A DNA stretch of 64,000 nt, from assembly GCA_001304855.1 (NCBI GenBank), contig BBZN01000017.1, positions 28,907 to 92,906 of the forward strand, written 5' to 3'. The stretch is from Clostridia bacterium UC5.1-1D2 (GTDB taxonomy: Bacteria; Bacillota; Clostridia; Lachnospirales; Lachnospiraceae). Under the pieces are notes generated by a model, which saw nothing but the letters and a program-made list of their open reading frames with translations, was not told the DNA's origin and did no database searches. Positions 10,017-21,300 of this stretch are shown in pieces; the first letter of the stretch is position 1, and every line of letters begins with the position of its first letter. The position numbers and the translations under genes are program-made.

Positions 10017-10890
10017 AAAGAGAAAGCACAGTAGTTGTTACGATACACCGTGACGCATAATCCTCATCCGCTCCATATTTTGCAGCCAGGAGAGCGCTGG
10101 TGCTGCGGCGGGCATTCCGGTAAGGATTAAAGATACCCCGGCTAAAACCGGGTCAATATTCAGAATGCGCAGAATCATAAGGGCCACCAGCGGGAGAGCG
10201 ATGAGACGCACAAAAGCCAGGTAGAAAATACTGGGCTCCAGAAGTTTTTTCCATGGGACGCCTACCAGAAGCGTTCCGATAACCATCATGGACAGAGGCG
10301 AAGTGACAGACCCGATATTCGCAGCGGCTGTATCCAGAAATTCCGGAATGGGGCACCCGGTCATCCGCCTGGAAAGGCCCAGAAACACAGCGATAATACA
10401 GGGATTCAGAAAAATATTCTTGCAGGTGGTTTTAAAGTCGGCAGTGGTAAAGACGGCCAGACCTGCGGTCCACATAAATATACGATTTGGAATGATAAAA
10501 ATAGAAGCGGCAAACAGCCTTCAGGCCCGTAAACGGAGGATACCATCGGCATGCCCAGAAATCCCGAATTGTTTACCAGCGTACAATACTGGAGAATACT
10601 CTTTTTTCTGACGGATACCGGTTATAGATAAATTTTCCGAGAAGGTAGGACAGGACGGCAATGGACAGGGCCACAATCAGTATAAGGCCGGCCTGAATGA
10701 GGACCTCCGGCGTCAGCGGTTTATTAAAAGAATTGAATATCATACAGGGCAGGGTTATTTTCAAAATAATATCTACCAGTTTATCTTTCGTCTCATGGTT
10801 GATGAGATTCTTCTTTATACAGTACATTCCTACTGCCATATACACCAGAAGAATCAGCTGTGCATCCAGCATTTTTCTAAAAGCTTCCAT
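9985..10890 (-). CDS. AEC-family (auxin efflux carrier-like) transporter (three frameshifts)
   Basis: The hydrophobic segments and the pattern NNSGFLGMPMV, NPCIIAVFLGL, and the terminal TSALLAAKYGADEDYASRCIVTTT... belong to the AEC family of 10-helix permeases, some of which export malate, malonate or other organic acids. The frame changes near 10605 (A-run), 10524 and 10095; correcting one base at each gives 302 residues, the usual size. The start at 10890 (MEAFRKML) was preferred to an ATG 69 bp upstream, which would add an uncharacteristic polar leader. Next to the hexarate genes it may move a sugar acid or its breakdown product. Confidence 0.8.
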
Positions 10891-10992
10891 ACCCTTACTT
10901 CCTTCCTGCCAATAAAACATCCTATAATACATTTGAGCGTGCCTGAAACATTCAGACACGCTTTAGTATAACGCAAAATCTTACATAAGGCT

Positions 10993-11025
10993 AATTACTT
11001 TTTTAAAGAGCAGCTATAAGTAATT
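10993..11025. promoter_or_regulatory. Inverted repeat, candidate LysR operator near the AEC transporter promoter
   Basis: AATTACTT (10993-11000) and its exact reverse complement AAGTAATT (11018-11025) are separated by 17 bp. A similar AAGTAATTTGACT lies at the gudD promoter. A likely -10 for the minus-strand AEC gene (TATACT on that strand, near 10965) lies just downstream. The assignment to LysR control is inference. Confidence 0.4.
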
Positions 11026-11033
11026 TTAATTCA

Positions 11034-11062
11034 TTGACAGCAGCCACGGATTCTCATATAAT
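11034..11062 (+). promoter_or_regulatory. Consensus sigma-A promoter for the D,D-carboxypeptidase gene
   Basis: TTGACA (11034-11039), exactly 17 bp, then TATAAT (11057-11062): a perfect match to consensus. It drives the gene at 11237 through a leader of about 170 nt containing the palindromic element. Confidence 0.88.
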
Positions 11063-11121
11063 CATTCTTGGATTATTTTTTTGAAAAATGGATTCGCTCC
11101 TCAGAGACAGGGGTGGGGGTA

Positions 11122-11219
11122 ACATACATGTACGCTGGGAATCTCTTTGCGCTGCCTTTGGGGCCGGAGGAAAATCAGCCTCAAAGGCAGGCGCAAGGGA
11201 GATTCAGAGGTACATACAC
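11122..11219 (+). repeat. Dispersed palindromic element, copy A
   Basis: Two arms of about 40 bp (GTACGCTGGGAATCTCTTTG... and ...CAAGGGAGATTCAGAGGTAC) are near-perfect reverse complements around a short loop GGAGGAAAATCA. The transcript would fold as one long hairpin. The same sequence occurs inverted at 1383-1474, also inside a 5' leader. No transposase or other coding sequence is present in it. Confidence 0.75.
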
Positions 11220-11236
11220 ATAGAAAAGGGGTAAAT

Positions 11237-12706
11237 ATGCGTAAGATAGGGTGTATGCTGTTAAGTCTCATAATGATTCTGAATGTTTTCCTGGTGACGG
11301 CTTTTGCCAAGCCGGAATGGCCGAAAGATACGGGCGTTCTGTCCGAGGCCGGTATTGTCATGGATATGGATTCAGGGACTGTGATTTTTGCCCAGGATAT
11401 ACATACTTTAAGGATTCCTGCCAGTATTACAAAATTGCTGACAGCGCTGGTGGTGATTGAGAATACGGAGGATCTGGATGCGCAGGTAACCTTTTCCAGA
11501 GACGCGGTCTATAATGTTGAGTCCGGCAGCGGAAATAAATTTTCCTTGGATGAAGGGGATACCATGTCTGTCAGGGAATGCCTGGATGTAATGGTCCTTC
11601 AGTCCTCCAACCAGGCCGCCAATGCACTGGCGGAATATGTAGCCGGAAGCAGATCCGCCTTTGTGGATATGATGAACGAGAAAGTGAAGGAGATAGGATG
11701 TGTGGACGGAAGCAGGTTTGCCAACCCTTCCGGCCTAAACGACGACTCCCAGAGAGTTTCCGCCTATGACATGGCGCTCATTGCAAGGGCTGTGTTCCAG
11801 AACCCCCTGGCGCTTGAAATCAGCTCCACCAAGCGGGCTTCCATACCGGCTACAGCCCATTATCCTGAGGGAGCGTCGTTCTCCATCGAACACCAGCTGG
11901 TTCAAAATAATGAAAACCCGGACAGTGAGTATTATTTTCCTTCCGCTAAAGCAGGAAAAACAGGATGGACCTCACAGGCAGGCCAGACGCTTGTGACCTA
12001 CGCGGAGCGGGACGGACGGAGACTGGTGGCGGTAACCTTAAGGAGCACAGAGAAAACACATTATTCAGACACCATGACCATCCTGGAATTTGCATTTTCA
12101 AGATTTAAAAATGTAAGTATACCTGATAATGAGGTGGATTATGTCACAGGAACCACCCCCGTACTGACAGGCGAAGAGACTTACCAGCCTTCAGAGCTTA
12201 CGTATGACGCGTCTGCGGTGATTACCCTTCCGCTGGACGCCCAGTTTACAGACGCGGAGAAATCGCTGGCAACCGATCTCCCGGAAAATCACCCGGAAGG
12301 AGCAGTGGCCAGGCTGAATTATAGTTACAATGATCGGGAGATAGGTTCCGCCTGGCTTATAAGCACACGCCCCAAAGCGGTAGATACGGCGGCCACCCCC
12401 GGAGAAATCCCGGAAAAGGACGGTTCCCAGGACGGCAGTGAATCACATAAGGGTGGAGGCTTCTTAGGGGGTTTTAAATTCCATATATCAGGAACGCTCA
12501 TACTTGCAGCAGGTATACTTGCAGCTGCGGGAATTCTTTGCACAGCGGGAACCATTGTGTTCAGAAAGCGCAGGCAGGCGGAGCAGGAACGTCTGCGTGA
12601 GCTGCGCCAAAAGCGCAGGCAGCGTCTGGCAGACATCGGATTTACAGAAGAGGAATTTGAACGGATCGTGGAGGAGCGGCGGCGCCAGCGGGAGGAGAAT
12701 TTCTAA
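11237..12706 (+). CDS. Serine-type D-Ala-D-Ala carboxypeptidase (PBP5/DacF-like), exported and membrane-anchored
   Basis: A signal peptide (residues 1-24) precedes a peptidase S11 domain with SxxK (Ser63-Ile-Thr-Lys66), SSN in VLQSSNQAAN, and KTG in AKAGKTGWTS. A C-terminal hydrophobic helix (ILAAGILAAAGILCTAGTIV) and an Arg/Glu-rich cytoplasmic tail (RKRRQAEQERLRELRQKRRQ) anchor it, in place of the amphipathic helix usual in PBP5. It trims the terminal D-Ala of peptidoglycan stem peptides. The ATG at 11237 follows AAAAGGGG; an in-frame upstream ATG at 11147 lies inside the palindromic leader and is rejected. Length is 489 residues. Confidence 0.9.
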   Translation: MRKIGCMLLSLIMILNVFLVTAFAKPEWPKDTGVLSEAGIVMDMDSGTVIFAQDIHTLRIPASITKLLTALVVIENTEDLDAQVTFSRDAVYNVESGSGNKFSLDEGDTMSVRECLDVMVLQSSNQAANALAEYVAGSRSAFVDMMNEKVKEIGCVDGSRFANPSGLNDDSQRVSAYDMALIARAVFQNPLALEISSTKRASIPATAHYPEGASFSIEHQLVQNNENPDSEYYFPSAKAGKTGWTSQAGQTLVTYAERDGRRLVAVTLRSTEKTHYSDTMTILEFAFSRFKNVSIPDNEVDYVTGTTPVLTGEETYQPSELTYDASAVITLPLDAQFTDAEKSLATDLPENHPEGAVARLNYSYNDREIGSAWLISTRPKAVDTAATPGEIPEKDGSQDGSESHKGGGFLGGFKFHISGTLILAAGILAAAGILCTAGTIVFRKRRQAEQERLRELRQKRRQRLADIGFTEEEFERIVEERRRQREENF

Positions 12707-12817
12707 ACCACTGGCCGGGACGCCGATGATTTATCCTGAATCATGTCCGGCAGAGTGACAATATCTGACGCGCTTTATGCAAAGCGCCGGATTGCCGGAA
12801 AAGAAAGGCAGGGCGCA

Positions 12818-13468
12818 ATGGGGTACTTTCCTTTTTTTGCAGATATAGAAAACAGCCGGTGGCTGATTGTGGGCGGGGGAGCCGTGGCCTTTCGTAAGAC
12901 ATGCGAGCTTCTGCCCTTTGGCGTCCGCATCCGGGTGGTATCTCCTGAAATATGCAGGTCCTTTGTAAACCTGGAAAAAGAAGAAACATGGGGAGACAGA
13001 ATCCGGCTGGAAAAACGGGACTTTGAGGAGCGGGATCTGGACAAAATCCAATTTGCAGTTGCTGCAACTTCCAGCCCGGAACTCAACAGACAGGTCGGGG
13101 CTTTGTGCAGACACAGGGGGATTCCCGTCAATGCATCTGACAGCAAAGGAGAATGCTCCTTTCTATTCCCGTCTGTCATAAAGGACGGGCCTGTGACCTT
13201 GGGGATTTCCACAGAAGGAACGAGTCCCGCGCTGGCCCGCCTCCTTAAGCTGCGGCTGTCCGCTTCCCTGCCGCCGGGTGTGGGAGCACTGGCTGAACAG
13301 CTGGGAGGCGTGAGAGCGCAGGTTAAGGAATTATATCCTCATTCCCCCAAAATCAGATCTGCTGTATATGGCCGGCTGGCCAGGGAAGGCCTTGATAACG
13401 GCTGCAGCCTTACGCCGGAAATGATCCATGAAATTATAAATAGAAAGCTGGAAGATGAACATGACTAA
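12818..13468 (+). CDS. Precorrin-2 dehydrogenase / sirohydrochlorin ferrochelatase (SirC/Met8 type)
   Basis: The protein (216 residues from Met at 12818) begins YFPFFADIENSRWLIVGGGAVAFRK, the NAD-binding Rossmann motif of the CysG N-terminal family, followed by DFEERDL, NASDSKGECSFLFPS and GISTEGTSPALARLL. It oxidises precorrin-2 to sirohydrochlorin and may insert iron to give siroheme. Adjacent hemC and cobA-hemD supply its substrate. An upstream in-frame ATG (12743) would add an unconserved 25-residue leader. It overlaps hemC by 14 bp. Confidence 0.9.
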   Translation: MGYFPFFADIENSRWLIVGGGAVAFRKTCELLPFGVRIRVVSPEICRSFVNLEKEETWGDRIRLEKRDFEERDLDKIQFAVAATSSPELNRQVGALCRHRGIPVNASDSKGECSFLFPSVIKDGPVTLGISTEGTSPALARLLKLRLSASLPPGVGALAEQLGGVRAQVKELYPHSPKIRSAVYGRLAREGLDNGCSLTPEMIHEIINRKLEDEHD

Positions 13469-14482
13469 AACCCTCCGTATCGGCACCAGAAAAAGCGTGC
13501 TTGCGTTGGTTCAGACAGAACTGGTTGCAAATGCCCTGAAAAGGGCGTGGCCGGATATCGAGATAGAGATCCTTACAAGGGATACTTTGGGGGACAGAAT
13601 ATTGGATAAACCGCTCCAGGAATTCGGCGGAAAAGGCGTATTTGTTTCAGAATTTGAACAGGCGATCCTGGATGGCGTTATCGATTTAGCGGTCCACAGC
13701 GCCAAGGATTTGCCGATGGAATTGGCTGCGGGGCTGGAACTTGTGGCTGTATCAGAGCGGGAAGATCCCAGGGATGTGTTGGTTACTCTTAAGGCTGAGG
13801 AACAGCCAGGCATGTTTAATGAAGGGATCTCCGGCGGAGCGCAGCGTTTTCCGGGCAGACAGGAGATCCGAATCGGAACCTCCAGTCCCAGGCGTCAGCT
13901 TCTGGTGAAAAACCTGGCTGCTGCTGAAGGCCTGTGGCCGGACACGGTGCCCGTCAGATGTGAAACCCTCCGCGGAAATGTCCATACCCGGTTAAAAAAA
14001 CTGGAGGAGGGGATGTACCACGGTATTATTCTGGCAGCTGCAGGACTTAAACGTCTGGGAATATTCGACTCTCCCGGCGAGGAATGTCCCTTTAACTTCC
14101 ATTTTTTTGATCCGGAACATTTTATTCCGGCAGGAGGGCAGGGGATCATGGCTGTAGAAGGGCTGGCAGGAAGCCGGGCGGCCGCCTGTGCGCAGCTGTG
14201 GATAACAGGGAAAGCCGGATTTGCCTGACTCTGGAGCGCAGGGTTCTGGAGCGCCTGGGGGCCGGCTGCCATGAACCAGTGGGTGTTTACTCCCGCGTCT
14301 GTGGTGAAAAAGTTACGTTATGGGGAGTCGGTTCCAGAAACAATTGTATAAGACGAGTCTGTCTGGAAAGCGGACTGACGCCGGACCAGCTGGAAGATTT
14401 AGCAAAAGAGGCAGCGCAGAAATTGAACCCGCAGGGAATTGAATCCGTTTTGCCGGTTCAGGGGAGGATTAAGCCGTTATGA
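13455..14482 (+). CDS. hemC: Hydroxymethylbilane synthase (porphobilinogen deaminase; one frameshift)
   Basis: It joins four porphobilinogens into hydroxymethylbilane. Clear motifs are IGTRKSVLALVQ, VHSAKDLPMEL, RIGTSSPRRQ, RGNVHTRLKKLEEG and, in the last domain, LGAGCHEPVG with the cysteine that carries the dipyrromethane cofactor. The frame breaks near 14195, where one base (G in GCGCAG) is missing; the corrected protein has 342 residues. Translation is coupled to the upstream dehydrogenase (ATG within its last codons; a second in-frame ATG follows at 13461). Confidence 0.92.
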
Positions 14483-15995
14483 AGAAACAGGGAAAGGTAT
14501 ATCTCATAGGAGCAGGTCCCGGAGATCCGGGACTTATTACATTAAAAGGGTTGGAATTGCTGAAAATCTGCGATGCCGTGGTCTATGACCACCTGGCCTC
14601 CGAATCCCTGCTGGATTGGACCCGTACAGACTGCAGGCGTATATTCGTGGGGAAACAGATTGGCCACCACTCTATGAAACAGCCGGAGATCAACCGCATT
14701 CTTCTGACGCTTGCCGGGGAGGGCCTTACCGTAGTGCGGTTAAAGGGAGGGGATCCCTTTGTATTCGGTCGGGGAGGAGAAGAGGTTTTAGCTCTGGAAC
14801 AGGAAGGTTTTCCTTATGAACTGGTGCCGGGGGTTACATCTGCCATCGCAGTCCCGGAATGCGCCGGAATTCCCGTTACCCACAGGGAAGTAAGCCGAAG
14901 CTTTCACGTGATTACAGGACATACCCAGGGCAGGAAAGACTGCCTTCCGCCGGACTTTGAACTATATGGGAAGCTGCCGGGAACACTGGTGTTTTTGATG
15001 GGGTTAAAGCAGCTCCCGCTCATAGTTAAAGGTCTCCTGGATTCCGGGAAACCCCCTGAAACTCCGGCTGCCGTCATTGAAAAGGGAACCCTCCCGGAGC
15101 AGCGTATCGTACGGGCAGCCCTAATAAATCTGGAAAAAAGGGTAGCTGAAGCAGGGCTGAAAACCCCTGCAGTCATCGTTGTGGGCGAGGTTGCAGCTTA
15201 CAATATGTGCTCCGCATTGGATAAACCTCTCTCGGGTTTCCGGGTGGGTATAACCGGAACGGAGCGCTTTGCAGGAAAGCTTACAACCCTCCTGGAGACG
15301 AAGGGCGCTTCATGTACTTGGATTTACGCCATGGATCTGCTTTCCAAAGCAGATTTACCGGAGATGCAAAATGCCTGCAAAAACCTGGGAGCTTACAGCT
15401 GGCTGATTTTTACCAGCGCCAACGGAGTGACGCTGTTTTTTCAGGGACTTTTTAAAAGCCGGCCGTGATTTCAGGGCTTTGGGGCGGCTGAAGCTTGCGG
15501 TTATCGGTCCCGGAACAGCCGAAAAGCTTCGTGAATATGGCTTCCTCCCTGACTATATGCCGGAAGAATACAGCGCGAAAGCCTTAGGAACAGGATTGGC
15601 GCGGTTTCTGTCAAAAGACGATCGTGTTCTCATCCCCCGCTCCATGGGAGGCTCCAGAGAATTGACGGAGGCCCTGGAAAAACCGGCGCCGCCATTGACG
15701 ACATTATCCTGTACGAGGTGAAGGGCCGGGAGAAAACAGATTTATCTGAGGCCGGCAGGTTTGATTGTCTGGTATTTGCCAGCGCATCCGGGGTCAGGTC
15801 GTTTTTTCAGGATTCCAGGATCCTGAAAAATTGTTTTTAAACAGAGCAGAACCAGATAATACTCCAAAGTTGATATGCATCGGCCGTGTCACCGCCGCCG
15901 CGTTGGAATCCCTGGGATTAAAGGCGGACGTTACGGCAGAGACATATGATATCCGGGGACTTGCAGAAGCCATGGAAGTTCTTGCAGAAGAATAA
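14479..15995 (+). CDS. cobA-hemD: Fused uroporphyrinogen-III C-methyltransferase and uroporphyrinogen-III synthase (CobA-HemD; three frameshifts)
   Basis: Residues 1-245 are the SAM-dependent methyltransferase (VYLIGAGPGDPGLITLKG, GGDPFVFGRGGEE, VPGVTSAIAVPECAGIPVTHR) making precorrin-2. The C-terminal half is a HemD-type synthase (GFRVGITGTERFAGKL, FTSANGV, IGPGTAEKLREYGF, IGRVTAAALESLGL) that closes hydroxymethylbilane to uroporphyrinogen III. Frame changes near 15465, 15690 and 15830 split the second domain; correcting each by one base gives 505 residues. The fusion couples two successive steps, and with hemC and the dehydrogenase covers porphobilinogen to siroheme. Confidence 0.9.
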
Positions 15996-16003
15996 TACAG
16001 CTG

Positions 16004-16042
16004 GACAATTTCATTGTCACAAGACAGCATTTTTGTTATAAT
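16004..16042 (+). promoter_or_regulatory. Promoter of the jetABC operon with inverted repeat over the -35
   Basis: TTGTCA (16014-16019), a 17-bp spacer and TATAAT (16037-16042) form a near-consensus promoter. A perfect 6-bp inverted repeat with 3-bp centre (GACAAT-TTC-ATTGTC, 16004-16018) overlaps the -35 box, a good place for a repressor to bind. It shows the SMC operon is transcribed separately from the upstream siroheme genes. Confidence 0.72.
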
Positions 16043-16088
16043 CATATAGACGGCCACCTGCCGGCAGTAAGTTTTCGGAGGCGTAAAA

Positions 16089-17475
16089 ATGATACTTATG
16101 AATGAAGTACCGGACCGGTTCTGGAGCTTATTCCGTTCCATCAACCGGTCCACTTACATAGAAGCGCTCTTAAAAATCAATGAGGAATATGAGTACAGCA
16201 ATTACTTTCTCAGCAGGGAAGTCTGTATCCAGCTTCTCGGTGAATATTTCTCCCGGAAAAAATATGTTATCTGGCAGGATGAGACGGAGGACGACTGGGA
16301 CACCCTTGAACCTCCTGCCACCAGAGTTTTGAACTGGCTTTTGCGCAACGGCTGGCTTAGAAAAGTAGACGACTATGCCTCCATGACAGTAAATATTGTC
16401 ATTCCCGACTATGCAGCTGTGATGATAGAGGCATTTGCGCGTCTGGCGTCTGATGAAGAAGACGAAACGGTAGTTACATTCAAAATGTCTACGCCATTCT
16501 GTTCTCTCTGCGGAATGATCCCAGATCCAACCTGTCCCTTTTAAATACAGCGCTGGTAAACACCAAAAGGTTAAATAAATCCCTACAGGACATGCTCCAC
16601 AACATGGACAAATTCTTCGGCAGCCTTCTGGAACAGAAAAACTACGGACAGCTCCTGAAAGACCACCTGGAAGGCTATGTAACCGAAATCGTCAACAAAA
16701 ATACCATGTCCTGAAAACCTCCGATAATTTCTATCTCTACAAAACGGACATTAAAACCTGGATCACGGCTATGCGGGACGACGGCCGGTGGCTGGAACAA
16801 ATGTGCGCCAGAGGCGTCGGCGCCTTCACGCAAAAGCAAAAGATTGTATCCCAGGCGCAGGTCATTGAGAAATTAGACCAGCTGGAGAGGGGATTTGACG
16901 ATATTGAAAAGAGGATATCCAATATGGACAAGGAGCACTCCCGCTACGTGAGGGCCACCGTCACGAGGCTGGGCTACCTTCTGAACCAGGAGGATAACAT
17001 GAAAGGGCTTGTAATTCAGCTCTTAAACCATCTTTCCGACAGGGATTGCAGCGACGGCGACGTAAGGGCCGTGGGGGCCAGGATGAATCTGTCCCAGTTT
17101 AATATTTTGTCTGAGGAATCCCTCTGCAAGCGCAGAAAAACCAAATCCGATTTCAGGGAACAGCTGAAGGATCAGGAGGAAAGTCCCGAACTGTCCATGG
17201 AGGAGGTTTTGAACCTGAATAAAGTTAAAAACCGTTACAGCAGAAAAGAAATCAGCGCCTTTATAAGCAGCCGCATGATCCATGGCCGCATGGAGGTAGG
17301 AGAGGATTCAGTAACCACAGACGAGGAATTTGAAAAACTAATACTGGCATACGACTATTCCACCAGGCGGGAAAGTTCATTCGCAGTGGAGGACAGGGAG
17401 CCGGAGATGGTTCATAATGGGAGATACAGTTATCCCAGGCTTGTATTTGTAAGGAGGAACAAGGATGCCCTTTGA
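16089..17475 (+). CDS. jetA: Wadjet/Mks-type condensin kleisin subunit, JetA family (two frameshifts)
   Basis: The protein (462 residues after correction) opens MNEVPDRFWSLFRSINRSTYIEALL and carries NWLLRNGWLRKVDD and a long helical middle with LLNTALVNTKRLNKSLQDML, all as in the JetA (MksF-like) family. It is the kleisin-type partner bridging the two heads of the SMC protein encoded two genes downstream. Frame breaks near 16465 and 16705 each need one base added. A GGAGG site lies 8 bp before the ATG. It overlaps jetB by 11 bp, as expected for an operon with fixed subunit ratios. In other bacteria JetABCD cleaves invading plasmid DNA; see the finding on the absent JetD. Confidence 0.85.
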
Positions 17476-18347
17476 CAATGGATTAAATGCAGAAAGCATT
17501 CCTTACTATGACAATCTTATGCAGGGAGAGCAGGAGGAGGTAACAGAATGTATCCGCCGGCTTCTCCGCCAGACGTTTGTTCTGGAGCGGAAATATGAGA
17601 AGCGCACAGCCCGTTTTCAATATAATCATGATTTCCGGGTGTGTACAAAACATCTGGAATTTATCAGACGGTATTTTTCCATCAGCGGAATTACAGTGAG
17701 GGAGAACAGCCAGATGGGAGTCATCTATATCCAGGGCGAAACATTGGTGGAGATAAGCTTCCCAAACTGGCCACACTGTATTTGCTGGCCCTGAAGCTGA
17801 TTTATGACGAACAGATGGAAAGCGTGTCCACCAGCGTTAACGTATACACCTCCTTGAAGGAGCTCCATGAAAAGCTGGGCAGCTACCGTCTTTTCAGACG
17901 CCAGCCTTCGCCTACCGATATCAGGAGAACAGTGGCGCTCCTGAAAAAATACCAGATTATTGAACCGCTGGATTTGATGGAGGATTTAAGCGGGGAAAGC
18001 CGTATGATTATCTACCCTGTATCAATGTAGTGCTGATGGGAGACGACGTGCGCCAGCTGCTTTCTACCTTCGACGAGGACAGGGGAGAGCTGCCGGAATC
18101 ATCTGACGGAGCCCTGAAAATAATGCCGGAGGACGAAGGGGACGACGAGCCGGAGAATGAGGCGGAGGACGATGGGGCAGAGGAGGGCGAACCGGAGAAT
18201 GAAGCGGAGGACCATGTATCGGGGAATCCTTCAGCAATGGGTAAGCAGACCAACTGTTACAAAAATAACGGCCAAGAGGCTGTGACCGACGGGAAAACCA
18301 TATGGGAAGAAGGGCGGAACAATGGAACAGACAGCAATAACCGATAA
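17465..18347 (+). CDS. jetB: JetB/MksE-like DUF4194 subunit (two frameshifts)
   Basis: A DUF4194-like domain (ECIRRLLRQTFVLERKY, FIRRYFSISGI, LYLLALKLIYDEQ, GSYRLFRRQPSPTDIRRTVALLKKYQII, MIIYPCINVVL) spans residues 15-200. It is the kite-type winged-helix partner of the kleisin. An unusual acidic tail of about 80 residues (DEGDDEPENEAEDDGAEEGEPENEAED) follows. The frame breaks near 17745 and 18015 (one missing base each); correction gives 294 residues. AAGGAGG precedes the start, and the end overlaps jetC by 26 bp. Confidence 0.85.
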
Positions 18348-21300
18348 AAGGGAAGGCGCCTTTCTGGCCCTGTCCCGCATATGCCTGAACAATTGGCATT
18401 ACATAACAAAGAAAACCCTGTCCTTTCACAAAGAAATCAACTTTTTCACCGGCCATTCCGGCAGCGGTAAATCCACAGTTATAGACGCTATGCAGATCCT
18501 TCTCTATGCCAACACGGATGGAAGGGGATTCTTTAACAAGGCTGCTGCCGATGACTCCGACCGGAATCTCATTGAGTACTTAAGGGGCATGGTCAATATC
18601 GGTGATAATAACGAATTCTCCTATCTGCGAAACCAAAATTTTTCCACCACTATTGTACTGGAGCTAAAGCGCAGCGATACAGATGAATGCAGGTGCGTGG
18701 GAATCGTCTTCGATGTGGAGACTGCTTCCAACAGCATATCCCGGCGTTTTTTCTGGCATAAAGGTCCCCTGTGGGAGAATGCCTACCGCACAGAAAAAAG
18801 GGCCATGTCCATACAGGAGACAGAGGAGTATCTTCAAAAAAATTACAACAGGGAGGCATATTTTACTACCTCCCACAATGAACGGTTCCGCCGCCTTCTC
18901 TATGATTCGTATCTGGGAGGACTGGATGCAGGGAAATTTCCTCTGCTCTTTAAACGGGCCATTCCCTTCCGCATGAATATCAAATTGGAGGATTTTGTAA
19001 AAGAATACATCTGTACAGAGGAAGACATCCACATTGAGGATATGCAGGAAAGCGTCATGCAGTATGGACGCATGCGGAGAAAGATTGAGGATACCTGCCG
19101 TGAGATTGATGAACTAAAAGAAATACGGCAACGCTTTCTGGCCTTTGATGAAAAGGAGCAGGAGCTCTCTAAATACCATTACTTCATCAAAAAGCTGGAG
19201 ATACTGGAGCTGCGGGCCAGGTTAAAACATATAGCGGACAAAATCAATGCTTCGGGCCAGGATTTGGAACGGCAGAAGCAGGCGATGAAGGAGACAGAAG
19301 CTCAAATTACAGGACTGGAAGCTCAAAGCGATGAACTGCTGCGCCGGATTTCCTCCACCGGCTACGATGAACTGAAAAACCAGCTTGCAGGCCTCAATGA
19401 GCTTCTGGAACGTCTTGGAAAAAGCGAGGCCAGGTGGCAGCAGACCTCGAAGGCGTTGACACTGTGGACAGAGGAGGACACGGCCTCCAATCAGACTTTG
19501 TGGGATATCGAAGAATTTGAATCCCGGACCATCGATTTGAACACGGTAATCCGCCTGAAAGATTCCATACAATCCATGCGGGACGACGCTGAGAAACAGC
19601 GCCAGGAGACGTCTGCTTTTCTGAGAGATATAAAACGTCAGGAGAAACAGGCAAAAGAAGAGCTGGAAAAGCTCCGCACCGGAAACAAAGCATATCCAAA
19701 ATATGTGGAGAACGCCCGGAGCTTCCTGCAGCGCCGCCTCTATGAGGAGACAGGGAAAAGTGTGGATGTCCATGTGCTGGCGGATCTTCTGGAAATACGG
19801 GACGATCAGTGGCGCAATGCTCTGGAGGGGTATCTGGGCAATAACAAGCTGTGTTTGATAGTACACCCCAGATACGCCGGAAAAGCCCTTGAAATTTACG
19901 GCGAGCTGGATAAAAAAGAATACCACGGCGCAGCTGTCCTGGATACAGAGAAAGCCTCCTCCTATGAGGCGTCCCCGGAAGCCGGATCCATCTGTGAAGA
20001 AATAAGAGTCAGGGAATCCTATCTCCAGCCTTACATCCATTTTCTTCTGGGTAAACTGATCAAATGTTCCTCTGTGGAGGAACTGCGCTCCTGCCGGATG
20101 GGAGTTACCCCCGGACTGTATGCTTTACCACTCCTTCCGCCTGCAGCACATGAATCCTGACAGCTATACCAAATACGCCTATATTGGCAAGGACAGCGTA
20201 AGAAAGCGGATCCGTCTGTTGGAAAAGGAGATTCTCACACTGGAAGCTCAAAAAAAGCCTCAGGAGGAACTTCTCAGGGAATGTGAACGGATTCTTCTGC
20301 TGGAACCCCTTGCAGGCCGGCCGGAAGAATATATGGAGTGGCTGCAGGATATGGAGGATTATAAATCCAAGGAGAGAGAAAAAAAGAAACTGGTGCAGAA
20401 ACTGGAGACTTTAAAAGCCCAGAACGTCGATCAGCTGGAGGAAGAGCGGAGGGCGGTGACTCTTCTCTGCGATGGAAAGAAGCGGGAAAGAGACGAACGA
20501 AACCGTCTGATTCACGACAAGGAGCGGGAAATCGGACAGCTGAATCAGGAGACTGTAGAAAAGAATGAAGCGCTGCTGGAAAGAGAAGCCGATCTCAAAC
20601 AGCGCCGGGAATATGATGAAGAGCTGACTGCTTACCTGTCCGGCCAAGAATACCCCAGATACGACAGGGAGAGGGAGCGCTTCACCTCTCTCTGCCATAA
20701 GCTTTCGGAGGAGCGGGAGTCAGCCCGCAGCAGGCTTATAGATATACGGACCGAATATCTGAGAAACCGCCCCAACCGGAATTTCCCTGTAAGCGCAGGG
20801 GACAATCAGAGCTATGACCATCTTTTGGATGCGCTTCAGTGCGAACATCTGGAGGAGTACAAGGCAAAGGCCACAGAACAGGCCAAAGCGGCAGTGGAGC
20901 ATTTCCGTGATGATTTTATCTACAAGATCCGCAGCGCCATACGGGAGGCCCTGATCCGCAAGGATGAATTGAACCGAATTATAAGCCGCCTGGATTTCGG
21001 AAAGGACAAGTACCAGTTCGTAATCGGGAGGAACCGGGGATTAGACGGAAGATACTACGATATGTTCATGGATGACGCCCTGGAGGTAAATCCCGCCTGC
21101 TTAAATCAGTCCTTTGAGAATCAGATGGACCTCTTCACAATTGAACATGAGCAGCATTACGGCCAACTCATGAATGAGCTCATCAGTATTTTTATTCCTC
21201 CGGAAAATGCCGCGCCGGAGCAGATGGAGGAAGCCAGGCGCAATATGGACAAATACGCGGATTACAGGACCTATCTCTCCTTTGATATGCAGCAGCTGGT

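Noticed and set aside
12707..12817. Cobalamin riboswitch before the siroheme genes
   Set aside because: No B12-box-like sequence is visible in the 111-bp gap.
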